Below, in pieces: positions 1 to 10,325 of a stretch of 64,000 bases of DNA. Numbering within the stretch: the stretch's first letter is position 1; each line of letters starts with the position of its first letter. The notes beneath the pieces were generated by a model, which was given only the letters and a program-made list of their open reading frames with translations, had not been told where the DNA came from and ran no database searches. Made by a program: the position numbers and the translations under genes. Source of the stretch: Aralia elata (lineage: Eukaryota > Streptophyta > Magnoliopsida > Apiales > Araliaceae). The stretch lies in the NCBI GenBank assembly GCA_034770075.1, contig CM068386.1, positions 48,082,896 to 48,146,895 on the forward strand, written 5' to 3'.

Positions 1-1188
1 ACCATATGATTCAAAATGCAACTCAGGAAGACATTTTTTTAAAAACAAGCCAAGATGTAAAACAATCCAAGAATACCTCCAAACTTATATGAATGCCAAA
101 CTTTGCTTTAATTGATGTTTAAACAAGATCATAGAGTCTCAACAATATCTTTTACACAAGAATAAGCTATATAAACTCTCTAAGACACAATTGACTCAAC
201 AGTTGAATAAAAATGCCAAGAAAGTGAAAAAGGGTCATAACTATCGTAGAACCAACACGCAAGGTAGAATTTAAACTAGTGTGCTCAAGGATTTCATGAG
301 AGTTTGCTAAATGCTCTCTAAGCTCATATCATAGGCCCAACAATGATTCAGCCAAAACATTACCCGAAATTCTAAAATTTTCAAAATTTTTCAAAATTTT
401 ATCTAATATGCATAACTAAATATACTACATCAAAATAACTAACATAATAGTAACTCAAGCACTCCATGCATCATGAGTACCCCTAAAATTAAGACAAACA
501 TTGCCCTCAATGTAAAGATAGACAGAATTAAAATAGAGAACTTCCCTGAGGCTGTGCCAATCGTCATCGACGACATCCTCCCCACCATAAGTCGTTTGGG
601 AGCCATTTGCATTCAAAAGCACCAACAAAATGCCCTGCCTAGCTTGTGCCTTGCTTTTGGCCTTGGCTTGTGCCTTGTCCCTTGCTTTATTTAGCGATTC
701 GTTAGCAAATCGTGCTCGTAGCTATTTGGTGCCTAAAGTTAGCTAACACAAAACATTAGCCTTAGGTTGCCTCCCAAGAAGCGCTTATTTTATAGTCTTT
801 AGGCCGACTTTATGTGAAACAGGAAAACAAGCTTAAAATATAGCAAAATCGGACTGACAATACAATCCGACTTGGGAAGAAATTTTTTTTTTAATATGTC
901 ATGCAAAATCGGACTGTGAGGCCCTAGCTTACACCAAGTCTCGCACAAGATCAATGCATTTACTTATTGTCTTGTCAATCCAAATTCGCAAACAATAACA
1001 ATAAATAAAACTGTGAGGCCCCAGCTTACGTCGAGTCTCTCACAAGAGCAATGCATTACTTACTGTCTTGTCAGCCTATTTATCGCAATCGGTATACACG
1101 TCCAACAATGAAATGAATACATGAATTAAAGTTTAACCTATGATCAAATCGATTGAAATCACTATTGGAAAACATTAGAAAACTAATT
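1..1188 (-). mobile_element. Element 1: internal part of a pol-less Athila-like element
   Basis: This internal DNA lies between the window edge and a tRNA-Asp primer site. Read on the minus strand it is the 5' end of an element whose 5' LTR is at 1212-2771. No gag, RT or integrase frame is visible. At 763-786 it carries a 'GGTTGCCTCC..GCGCTT' word that in the larger Athila-like element (27868-27890) lies just past the end of integrase. Near 481-515 it resembles the post-pol region around 25485-25515. The likely reading is that gag and pol were lost between about 790 and 1189, leaving a non-autonomous derivative. The small + strand frame at 473-694 looks random. The assignment to the Athila group is inference from the primer site and LTR end motifs. 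Confidence 0.6.
913..1075. repeat. Direct repeat of about 70 bp, period about 97 bp
   Basis: Two diverged copies, 913-982 and 1010-1075, both begin ACTGTGAGGCC and both contain 'GAGTCTC/AAGTCTC..CACAAGA..CAATGCATT..TGTCTTGTCA'. They lie in the element 1 leader, between the post-pol-like region and the primer site. No coding potential is seen. Confidence 0.8.
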
Positions 1189-1205
1189 CCTCGGCAACGG
1201 CGCCA
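1189..1205 (-). other. Primer binding site, tRNA-Asp type (element 1)
   Basis: The + strand reads CCTCGGCAACGGCGCCA. This matches the 3' end of plant tRNA-Asp (CCCCGGCAACGGCGCCA, from memory) with one mismatch. It is six bases from the LTR end at 1212, so it sets the element on the minus strand. Confidence 0.85.
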
Positions 1206-1211
1206 AAAACT

Positions 1212-2771
1212 TGTTGGTCGATTTCACAACCGAAAAACTCGCGCAAGTATACGCGGTCTAACAAGTAATATAATGAAAGTAAAAGTCGATCCCACGAGGA
1301 ATTATCTATAACGTGTCCTAATTATCAACTTCAAGTCATCTCGATCTTAATTAAACACTGATTTTAAAACATAAATGGATAGGTAAAGAGTTAAGAACAC
1401 AATATCCACACAAAAGCGTTTTGTCAAACACTTGGCGTGCATCACTTTGTTCAAAGCTCTTAACTCTCCTTTTGATCATGGCAGTCACAATGAATTGACA
1501 ATACACAAATTATGTATAACACAATCACATGTTATTATATTCATGGTATGAATCTATAATCTATTTTCCAATTTCATATAGAATACCAAGCTAATTACCA
1601 ATTCCTTAGCAATTAAACATTAAGCTCAAAATACAATGAATCAATTCACATCTCACCAATCAAACAGAAAGCAAGATAAAAGTTTAATTCATACTAATAA
1701 ATCCAACTATTCCAAATATTAGGTAATCATCCATGGATAATACAAGTATCAAATAAAAACTAGAAGTTTAATTCAATTCCCTGTCTCCATTGGTGTTACA
1801 ATTAGCAGCACTAGATCCCCAAGAATGAGTCCTAGCCACTAGAGGAAAAAGAAAAAAAGGATGACTTCCCTTAATTGGTAGATGAAACTCCACCATTGTT
1901 GGCACATGAAGCTCCACCATTGAAGCACTATTGAAGCTCTTGAAGAACCATTGCATAAGGCCATGGCCTTCTCCCCTTGCTCCAAGCTCTTCCGCCTCCT
2001 CCCTCTTTTCTCCCTCTAGGTTCCAAGTAGAAATGAGAATTTTTGTTTTTAGGTCATTAGGATAGGCATTTATCAACTCTGTTCTGCCCAGAATTCGTGC
2101 CTCGCGCTGCGGCGTCACCATTTGGCCTGAAACTTACGCTGCGGCATGGCCTTTTACACTAGGAATTCGTGCTGCAGCGAGGGTCAACGAGTCTAGATTT
2201 CTAGCTTCGACGTCTGTTGGAAAAATGACCATAACTTCTTCGTCCGAACTCAGATTAAGGCGATTAAAGAGGCTATAGAAAGCTAAGAAGTCGCTCTGCA
2301 ACTTTCATGACTGGAGCTTGTCGAGATAATGGCCGGAGCAAGTCGCAAATTGGCCGGGAAGCAGCTGATGTGTAAAATGCATGCAAAATCCGATGGTAAA
2401 AAGAACATAACTCTCTCATACAAACTTCAAATTGGTTGATTCTGGATGCTCTGGAAAACTAAGATAAAGTTCTACAACTTTCGTTCTTTGAGTTTTGAGA
2501 GATTCGGATTGGATCATGGGTGAGATTGAGAAACACGCAGCTGGAATGCCAAATTCAAGCCAACAACGCATCGATCCAAGGGGCTTTTATTTCAATTCCT
2601 ACAAAACAACGTAATAATACATAAAAGCAATACAAAAACATGTAATAGCAATACAAAACTATATTACACAATAATAAGATGAACACACATAAAACCAAAC
2701 GAAAAAACTAAAGACTTACAAATTCATCAAGTCGAAAGTACCCAATTCGTAGGTATAAAAACCATTCATCA
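1212..2771 (-). repeat. Element 1: 5' LTR (Athila-like)
   Basis: It begins TGTTGG and ends TCATCA on the + strand. The primer site lies to its left and broken chromovirus integrase resumes at 2772 on its right. Its inner end carries 'CGCGCAAGTATACGCG..GATCCCACGAGGAA', a word shared in diverged form with the element 4 LTRs (23056 and 41727), so the two are related families. No long frame is seen; a 117-codon minus frame at 1768-2121 has no recognisable domain. The TSD cannot be checked because the other end is outside the window. Confidence 0.8.
2096..2183. repeat. Three GC-rich CTGCRGC repeats in the element 1 LTR
   Basis: Within AT-rich LTR sequence lie three spaced copies around CGCGCTGCGGCGTCAC (2103-2118), TTACGCTGCGGCATGG (2134-2149) and TTCGTGCTGCAGCGAGGG (2166-2183). 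The minus-strand core ACGCCGCAGCG recurs in the unrelated chromovirus LTRs (5666-5683, 59128-59145). Confidence 0.7.
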
Positions 2772-3796
2772 GCTTCCACCAACTCAGAAGGGTTACGACG
2801 CGATATGGGTGATCGTGGATCATTTAACTAAATCTGCACATTTTCTACCTATCAAGATAAGGTACAATCTGGAACAGCTAGCAAAGTTATATGTGAAAGA
2901 GATTGTGTCACGACATGGAGTTCTAGTATCTATTGTATTTGACAGAGATCTACATTTCACGTCAATTTTCTGGAAGAGCTTGCAAGAAAGGTTGGAAACC
3001 CAGTTGAGGTTGAGTACAGCATATCATCCTCAAACGGATGGGCAAAGTGAACGAACGATTCAGACACTTGAAGACATGCTTAGAGCATGTGTGATGGATT
3101 TTAAGGGCAACTGGGATGACCATCTACCACTGGTGGAGTTTGCCTATAATAATAGTTATCATGTGAGTATTGGCATGCCTCCATATGAAGCATTATACAG
3201 AAAGAAGTGTCGAACACCTTTGTGTTGGGACGAAGTCGGTGAACGGAGACTGTTGGGACTTGAATTGGTGCAGCAGACCATGGGTGTCGTCAAAGTGATA
3301 AGAACTCGATTAGTAGCGGCTCAAGATAGAAAAAAGAAATATGCCGATTTCCATCGTCAGAAGCGAGACTTTGAAGTTGACAGCTTTGTATTTTTGAAGG
3401 TATCTCCCTAGAAAGGGAAGATTAGATTTGGAAAAAAAGGGGAAATTGAGTCTCAGGTTCGTATGACCTTTTGAAGTTTTGAAGAGGGTAGGTGAAGTGG
3501 CGTAGGAGGTAGCTCTACCTCGTGAACTTGAGCACATTCATAATGTGTTCCACGTTTTTGTGTTGCGGCCATATAAACCCGACTACAAGCATGTAATATC
3601 CTATGAACTGATTAAAGTTGAACGAGATTTATCATATGAAGAGATTCTTGTCCAGATATTAGATAGGAAGGAGCAGACGTTAAGAAATAAGGTCATCCAT
3701 TTGGTCAAAGTACTTTGGAGGAACCACACAGCTGAAGAAGCCACGTGGGAGCTAGAAGAAAAGATGAGGAAGAATTATCCGCATCTTTTTGAGTGA
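2772..3796 (+). pseudogene. Element 2: chromovirus integrase core and chromodomain, broken
   Basis: This is the end of a Ty3/gypsy pol. Integrase inserts retrotransposon cDNA, and the C-terminal chromodomain is known in this clade to target chromatin. An open stretch (about 2772-3411) gives the integrase core. The first Asp is in 'VIVDHLTKSAHF', the second in 'FDRD', and the Glu in 'QTDGQSERTIQTLED'. Stops follow at 3409-3411, and the frame is interrupted until 3545. From there the tail contains 'VLRPYKP' and a chromodomain-like end, 'VLWRNHTAEEATWELEE..YPHLFE'. The 5' part of pol is missing because element 1 interrupts it at 2771. PPT and LTR follow directly. The Tekay/Del lineage is inferred from the integrase-chromodomain layout and long LTR. 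Confidence 0.9.
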
Positions 3797-3850
3797 ACCC
3801 ATGTTAAGTTTTCTGTACCTAGATTGTAATTCTGGTGACAGAATTCTTAT

Positions 3851-3861
3851 AAGGGGGAGGA
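3851..3861 (+). other. Polypurine tract (element 2)
   Basis: AAGGGGGAGGA lies directly before the 3' LTR start TGTAACGACC at 3862 and follows CTTAT. The same tract, inverted, flanks the element 3 LTR at 10260. Its role is plus-strand DNA priming. Confidence 0.85.
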
Positions 3862-4568
3862 TGTAACGACCGGGAATTCTGGATTTACCTTGTAATTCGA
3901 ATTTTTGAATATTAATGAATATGTTATATTTTATTAATATTATTTTTGTGTTGTATATTTAAAGGTTGTGTGACGACCTAGATTATGTGAATGCATAAAA
4001 TTTTACGTGTTATAGTTTTGTTTAAGTGAATAATTGATTTCGCGTAGCGTCGATAAATCACTATCCACGGGGTACATTTCCTGAGGCACTATTTACGCCA
4101 TAATATTTTTATGTCATTTTCGATTTTAATAAATTTCATTAATACGTGTGAGCGAATGGATAATTTTTCCAAGCGTCGGAAATTTTATTTGAGTTGATAC
4201 ATGATTTTATCCGTATCCGAAATGTATTATATGGGTGTTCCGAATATTTAGACAAATCCCATAATAATTATTTTTATGCGTCCCAAGAATTTATGGGGAT
4301 ACCCATTATAATTTTGGATAGAGTTATTTACCAAATTGGGTACAAAAGTGGGAGTTTTTAGATATATTTTTGTGTATTTGGGTATTTATTTTGGCTTGTT
4401 ACTCCAAGAGGGAACTAACCCACCATTTTAGACCAATCAAATGAGAGAGTAGAGGGGAGGGGAGGATAAATTGCATTGAGCAACCAACTCACTCCCTTCA
4501 TCCTCCCGAAGTCCCTCCACTTCTCCCAATCCATTCCACACTTCTCCCTTTCCATGTCTAAGTTCAGT

Positions 4569-4740
4569 TGAGAGAGAGAGAGAAGGAAAATCTGCAGCAA
4601 TAAGGAAGAACAAAGAACAAGAAGGAGAAGAAGAACAAGGAGGAAGAAGGAAGATGGGGAAAGTCGCCGGAAAAAGGGAAGAGAGTCGCCGGAAAAGAAA
4701 GGAGGAAGAAGAAGAAGGCAAGTGTGGAGGAGGAAGAGGA
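4569..4740 (+). repeat. GA-rich tract in chromovirus LTR
   Basis: An almost pure purine stretch starts with repeated GAGAGAGAGA. Counterparts occur in element 6 (58228-58345) and, as CT-rich sequence, in element 3 (about 9160-9400 and 18830-19085). The position is conserved across the LTR copies. Plant GAGA-binding (BBR/BPC) proteins bind such repeats; a promoter or 5'-leader role here is only inferred. Confidence 0.6.
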
Positions 4741-5440
4741 GCCAAGCAAGGACCCCTCAAAGTAAAGCCTAGAAATCTTCTTAACCTTTAGGAAGGATTT
4801 ACAGAGATAAACAAACAATCAAATCCATTCCATTCGATTTCTTGTTAAGTTTTTCAAGTTTTTCTTAGTTTTGAGCTCTTAAGCTTGTGGGTTAGATTTA
4901 TGGCGATTCTTGTTATTTTTGTTTGTTATGATTATTTGTAAATGTTGTTAAAAGGTTATGTAAGCTATTAATAACATCAAAGTGGAACAAAATCACAAGA
5001 AATCTTTACCTTGGCCTAATGGAGCAAGAACAATGGACAAAACATGGACTTTGGACGTTCAGACCATTTTAGAGGACTGTGAAGCTATGATTTCGTGTTT
5101 GTTAATTTTAGTTATTGTTATGGTATTGTAGTTCCATGGGTTACAAAGCTAACCCAGTTGGAATGGAGTAAGAAGGAGTTAAAACGAGCTCGTAGTAATG
5201 ATTTTAGTAAAACTTGTCAAGAACTCAAAAAACAGAGCATAACTTTGTACTTTGATCAAAGATTTGGACTTGTTAATGTTTATGGGTGCTTCTACATTTT
5301 TGATATGTTGTAGCCCCATGAATTAGGAGTCCATAGAGTCTGAAATGGACCAATTTGAACATATGTAGGAAGAGATATGAAGGTGAGAGTGGCCGGAGGT
5401 CGGAGTCTAGAACTGGGAATAAACCTAGAATCCGGCTACT

Positions 5441-5720
5441 GAATGACGTCGCAGCGTCATTCATAAGCCTTGCAGCCGTCGCCGCAGCGAGAGGAAAAAT
5501 AGGGAAATGAACGGAGCTCAAGCCGTAGTGACGCTTCCAAGCACTAAGCTTGGCGTCGCAGCGCCACGTGGGAAAAGACGGGAAACGAAGCTCACACTAC
5601 AGCGTGACTTCTAATACTAAGCTTCACGCCGCAGCGACGCCACGCGGTAGAGACAAAACACGGGACTCACGCCGCAGCGTGAGCTCTAGCAATGAGCCTC
5701 ACGCCGCAGCGTCAGCTCCG
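5441..5720. repeat. Cluster of GC-rich inverted repeats in the element 2 LTR
   Basis: Spaced palindromic words share a CGCAGCG centre. GAATGACG/CGTCATTC arms flank TCGCAG (5441-5462). CTCACGC/GCGTGAG arms flank CGCA (5666-5683). Weaker copies occur near 5478-5490, 5551-5566, 5591-5606, 5623-5640 and 5697-5714. The surrounding LTR is AT-rich. Confidence 0.8.
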
Positions 5721-7219
5721 TGTCTGGACCGGGTCGGGTCAGTCAGGCCGGGTCAGGTTGGGTCGGACCTAATGAATTCTTTTCAAAGAGTCCAAAACTT
5801 ATATTTTTGTACTAAATAATTGAACAAGTTAGTTATTTATACCTTGTTAAACCTTAACCTTAATTGCTTAAATGTATATTAAGTGTCAACCAAATTGGTA
5901 TTGTATTAAAGTGTAAATTGAGTAACCTGGATGCAACTTACGTTTGGCAATCAATGTGTTTTAATGATGCAACGTCTGTTTTGAACGTAATTCTTATATG
6001 ACTAATTGTTATATGAATATGTATTTACATGTATAGGATATTAAGGAGCGTGTGTTGTAATATTGTAGTAATGCATCAGGCAAGTTTCTAAACCTTATGC
6101 ACTATTTTTATTTCGTGCAAACAGGTATATATTAGGCAAGTTTTCTAACGTTTGTCTAACCCTTGTGTTGGGCAAGTTTCCTTACCCTAGCTCGATTTAA
6201 TATTGGGCTGGTTTTCTCAACCATACAACTTTTGTTTATTGTGCGAGTTATTTATTGATTAAGCAATCATTCTATATTATTGCAAGTTCCTTACTCAACT
6301 ATTTTTATTTGAGCAAGTTTTCTATCTTATACCAGTGTTGTATATTATTGCAAGTTCCATGACTCAGATCGAGTTAATACTTTCAAATTATATTAGTGGA
6401 TTAATTATTGCAAATTACCCACATCAGGATAATTATTGATATTCGCACCTTGTGCATTTGAATTCATTATCTGTTGCTGGACTGTGAAACATTTAAGTTC
6501 TTCATTCACGAACTGTTTAAGGAAATAGTCTACGATATTTGTTTCGGATAGACATTGTACAGGTTATTATTTTAAAAGCTATCCAAACTGGTTGTTAGTA
6601 TGGATTCTTGGATTGAGGGAGCAACCCTTATTTAGGGGATTTTAATGTGCCGGTTATTTGATGCAGTCAGAGTTAAATGTTATGCATATACATAGGGTAC
6701 GAGAGGCTGATCCCCTCGAGTACTACTGACGGGCCAGGCGTTTAAAAGGGTTAGTTGAATGACTGATCCTTTGGCCAAAAAGTTCATGGTCTATTGGACC
6801 ACTGAGTAGTAAATAATCAATATTCATTGTTTTATTTGAACTTTGATTATATTGTCAGCTATTTCTTTAATGTTCTTAAATTGTTGAACTATGCAATTAT
6901 TATTCTCATTTATTCATGATATATCCTCTTTATTCATTTTAAACTTGCTGAGCAAAGTAGTTGCTCACCCTTGCTATATCATGAACCTATTGCAGTTAAG
7001 CCGGGGAGTTCCAAAGCGGACAAAGGCAAAGAAAAGCTTAAGGAGTAGTTATATGTACTATCCCGTTATGTAATCGTGGAATCATTTTATATTATTATTG
7101 TATTCTGCGATGTATTTATTTAAGGTCATAGACCTTGGGACCGTAGTAAACCATATGTATTGAACAACATATGTTTATTTATTTCTGCATTAGTTGATTT
7201 ATGTTGTTTAGAGGTGTAT

Positions 7220-10200
7220 TGTGACACCCCCAAATTCAGGTACCAATACCTCAATTTTGGTGCTCACGATAAAGTACATCCATACACGTCTAAACATCAT
7301 AAATTAACTAGTACGAAATAAATAAACATATGTTGTTCATTACAAAAGGTTTACTATGGTCCCAATAAGGGTTGCTCTCTCAGTCCAAGAATCCATCCAA
7401 CAATCAGTTTGGATAGTTTTTAAAATAATAACCTATACATGTCTAGCCGAAACAAATGGCGTAGACTATTTCCTTGAACAGTTTATAAATGAAGAACTTA
7501 ACGTTTCACAGTCCAATAACAGATAATGAATTCAAATGCATAAGTTACGAATATCAACAATTTATCCTTGATGTGGAGTAATTGACAATAATCAATCCAC
7601 TAATATAATTTGAAAGTAATAACTCGATTTGAGTCATTAAACTTGCAATATTATACAACATTTTTATAAGATTGGAAACTTGCTCAAATAAAAATAGTTG
7701 AGTAAGGAACTTGCAATAATATAGAATAATTGCTCAATCAATAAATAATTCGCACAATAAACAAAAGTTGTACGGTTGAGAAAACCTGCGCAATATTACA
7801 TTGAGTTAGGATAAGAAATTGCCCAACACAAGGGTTAGACAAGTGTTAGGAAACTTTCCTGGTGCGTCTACTATAATATTACAACACACGCTCCTTAATA
7901 TCCTAACAATTAGTAACATAATGGATACCAAATATTGGTTTATGCTACTCTATAATGTCCCATTCATATGAGAAACAAACTATTAAACAAGGTTATGCCC
8001 ACCAGTTACGGCGTTACGACGCTTGTACGTCGGTACGCCAAACTTGCCTATTCGAACGCCCAAGCGACACGCAATTGCGTACGCCTAGCACGCCCCTTCG
8101 ATTTATCTAATACTCATTGGCTAATCTTAAGTATCTTTATAATTCATAACATTCATCTTTTAGGACTTAGAACAATGTCTTTTATTGTCGGAAGCATTAT
8201 ACATTGCACACACGCATGACCGACGCCTTCCATTTGCACAACAGCCCTAACAACGGTCAATTTCAAAATTGCTCCAATTAGAAAATTTCAATTCTAATTA
8301 ATGAAAACGGACGTCGAAGTTGAGTCGAGAAAGTTATGGCCATTTTCCCAACGGACATCGAAGTTGAGTCGGGCAGTGCACACGCGGGCGGGTGGCACCA
8401 GGTGCACGCGGCAGCGCGCGGGCGGGCACGCGGGGCCTTGGTGCGGGCGCGCGGGTGGCCTGATGGCCCTTGCCAGACATCACGATTTTGACCCTCCTTT
8501 ACTCCAATCCTCATAACTTCTTCTCTTGAAGTCCAAATTGGTCCGTTTCGGAATCTATGGACTCCTAAGACATAGAGCTACAACATATCAAAAATTCAGA
8601 GCTATCCATTAATATTAACATGGCCAAATCTTAGGCCAAAGTACTAAGTTCATACTCTGTTTTGAATGTTCTAAGTGTTCTTCACTAAAACCACCACCAA
8701 ATCTTTGTTTTAATCCCTTTTTACTCCATTCCATCTGGGTTAAACTCATAACCCATGGAGGTACAACATCATAACAATAAATGAATTAAACAAGCATGAA
8801 ATCATAGCTACAAAGCCCTCTAAATCATCCAACAGTTCATGTCCAAAGTCCATTGTTCTTCATGTTCTTCATCCTTTAAGCATAGGTACGGATTATTCTT
8901 GTGTTTTTCATTCCACTTTAATGTTATTAATGGCTTATAAGGTCTATTAACAATATTTACAAACATCCAACATAAACAAAAACTACAAGAATCGCCATAA
9001 ATCCGACCCACAAGCTTAAGAGTTCAAAACTAAGAAAACTTGAAAAACTTAACAAGAAATCGAATGGAATGGATTTGATTGATTGTTTATCTCTGTAAAT
9101 CCTTCCTAGATGATTAAAAAGATTGGCTAGGGCTTGCTTAAGCTCTTGTTCTTTGCTTTGGCTTCCTTCTCTTCTTCACCCGTGCACCACCTCTCTCTCC
9201 CTCTCTAGAACTTCTTCTTCTTTCTTCTTTGTGTTCTGCAGATTGTTTCCTTCCTCTCCTAGCAAATGGACTGAGCTTGATTCAACAGAGGAAACGGATT
9301 GAATGGCTTGGAAAGATGAAGTGTACCTAAGTCTTTCTCTTCCTTCTTCTCTTCTCCCTTGTAGCTCTTCTTCTCCACCCGCTCCTTGAATCATCAGCAA
9401 TCTCTCTCACTCTCACTCAATTTTTCATTCGAAAAATATGATTTTGCAAAATTTGGCATGAGTTTAGGAAAGGAGTATATGTAGAAGATTGTTAGATGAC
9501 CTTTGATCTTCCCCCAACTCTTCATATTCTTCATTAGATGATTTGGTAAGAAGAAGATGCAAGGATTTGGAAGTTAAGGAGTTTTTGAGTTTATTTTTCC
9601 TTTTCTCTTCATTCCATCTGTTGGTCTTCTTCTCCCTTTGCTTGTTTGCTGATTTGTTCCACCAATCAAAATCATAACAGTTGTCTAATGGGATCTACCT
9701 TGGCTGATTATTCCCATTTAATACCTATTTATCCATTTAATGGCCCATTTTACCATTTTTACATTCGAAATTCAACTTTTTCATGAAGACAGTCGATTCC
9801 TACTAAAATCGACGTTCTCATTATCATGAGAATATCTGTTTCGTCAAATTCATCTCTGAAATTCGTGTTTGACTTTTTACCGAAAAAGTCAACTGGTTGA
9901 CTTTTGACCAAAAAGTCAACCCCGACACAAAATGTGTTTAGGGTCTATCTTGAATAATTTGGACGTTTCGGATTTAAATCTGTAGTCCGTTTCTCTAAAT
10001 TCTAATTCGAACTCAAATTCGAGTTTTAACCATTTAATTTGAAGCGTTAGCTTCTTTAGTAAGCTCAAACAATTAAACTAGTTTAAACCAACTATAAATA
10101 TACATCTCATCATATAAAAATAAATATATGTATACATATAACACATATACATAGTTATTTAATCAAATAAAAATATTACTCATAAAATTTATTTAAGTAA

Positions 10201-10259
10201 TATGCATCAATATTCATAAGCTCGAATTACAAGACTATCCAGAATTCACGGTCGTTACA
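7220..10259 (-). repeat. Element 3: 3' LTR (shortened)
   Basis: Bounds on the + strand are TGTGACACC..GTCGTTACA. At 3040 bp it is shorter than its partner at 16325-19922 (3598 bp). One gap is a deletion equivalent to 16470-16971 (junction near 7364). A second site (8307-8327) has replaced about 60 bp with a copy of nearby sequence. It contains a GC-rich block (8380-8465) in place of the palindrome cluster seen in elements 2 and 6. Confidence 0.92.
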
Positions 10260-10271
10260 TCCTCCCCCCTT
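10260..10271 (-). other. Polypurine tract (element 3)
   Basis: The + strand TCCTCCCCCCTT reads AAGGGGGGAGGA on the minus strand, next to the LTR end at 10259. It matches the element 2 tract at 3851-3861 and fixes the orientation. Confidence 0.85.
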
Positions 10272-10325
10272 ATAAGAATTTTGTTCCCAGAATTACAACC
10301 TAGGTAAGGAGAACTAAACATGGGT

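Larger units (their letters stand above)
3862..7219 (+). repeat. Element 2: 3' LTR, left part
   Basis: It starts TGTAACGACCGGGAATTC and runs to 7219, where element 3 interrupts it. It resumes at 19923-19989 and ends GGGTGTGACA. Rejoined length is about 3.4 kb. It is collinear by eye with the element 6 LTR (57559-60615). It contains a GA-rich tract (about 4569-4740) and GC-rich palindromes (5441-5720). The short frames within it, such as 6891-7073, recur in the other LTR copies because the DNA is repeated; I do not treat them as genes. Confidence 0.9.

Noticed and set aside
473..694. 73-codon + strand ORF near the left edge
   Set aside because: Opposite to the element 1 direction, no domain, and not repeated in related element 4.
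1189..1205. tRNA-Asp gene
   Set aside because: Only the 17-base 3' end is present, placed next to an LTR: a primer binding site, not a gene. The same holds for 41704-41720.
4415..4818. Overlapping Ser/Phe/Leu-rich minus-strand ORFs
   Set aside because: They are the translated complement of the GA-rich LTR tract; frames open because CT repeats lack stops.
6891..7073. Small ORF also found at 60225-60407 and, in reverse, 16532-16714, with similar peptides
   Set aside because: These are copies of the same LTR segment; similarity of peptides follows from similarity of DNA. No domain, and no evidence of codon-level conservation by eye.
8278..8516. Arg/Ala-rich ORFs on both strands
   Set aside because: Caused by a GC-rich block in LTR DNA; both strands are open by composition alone.
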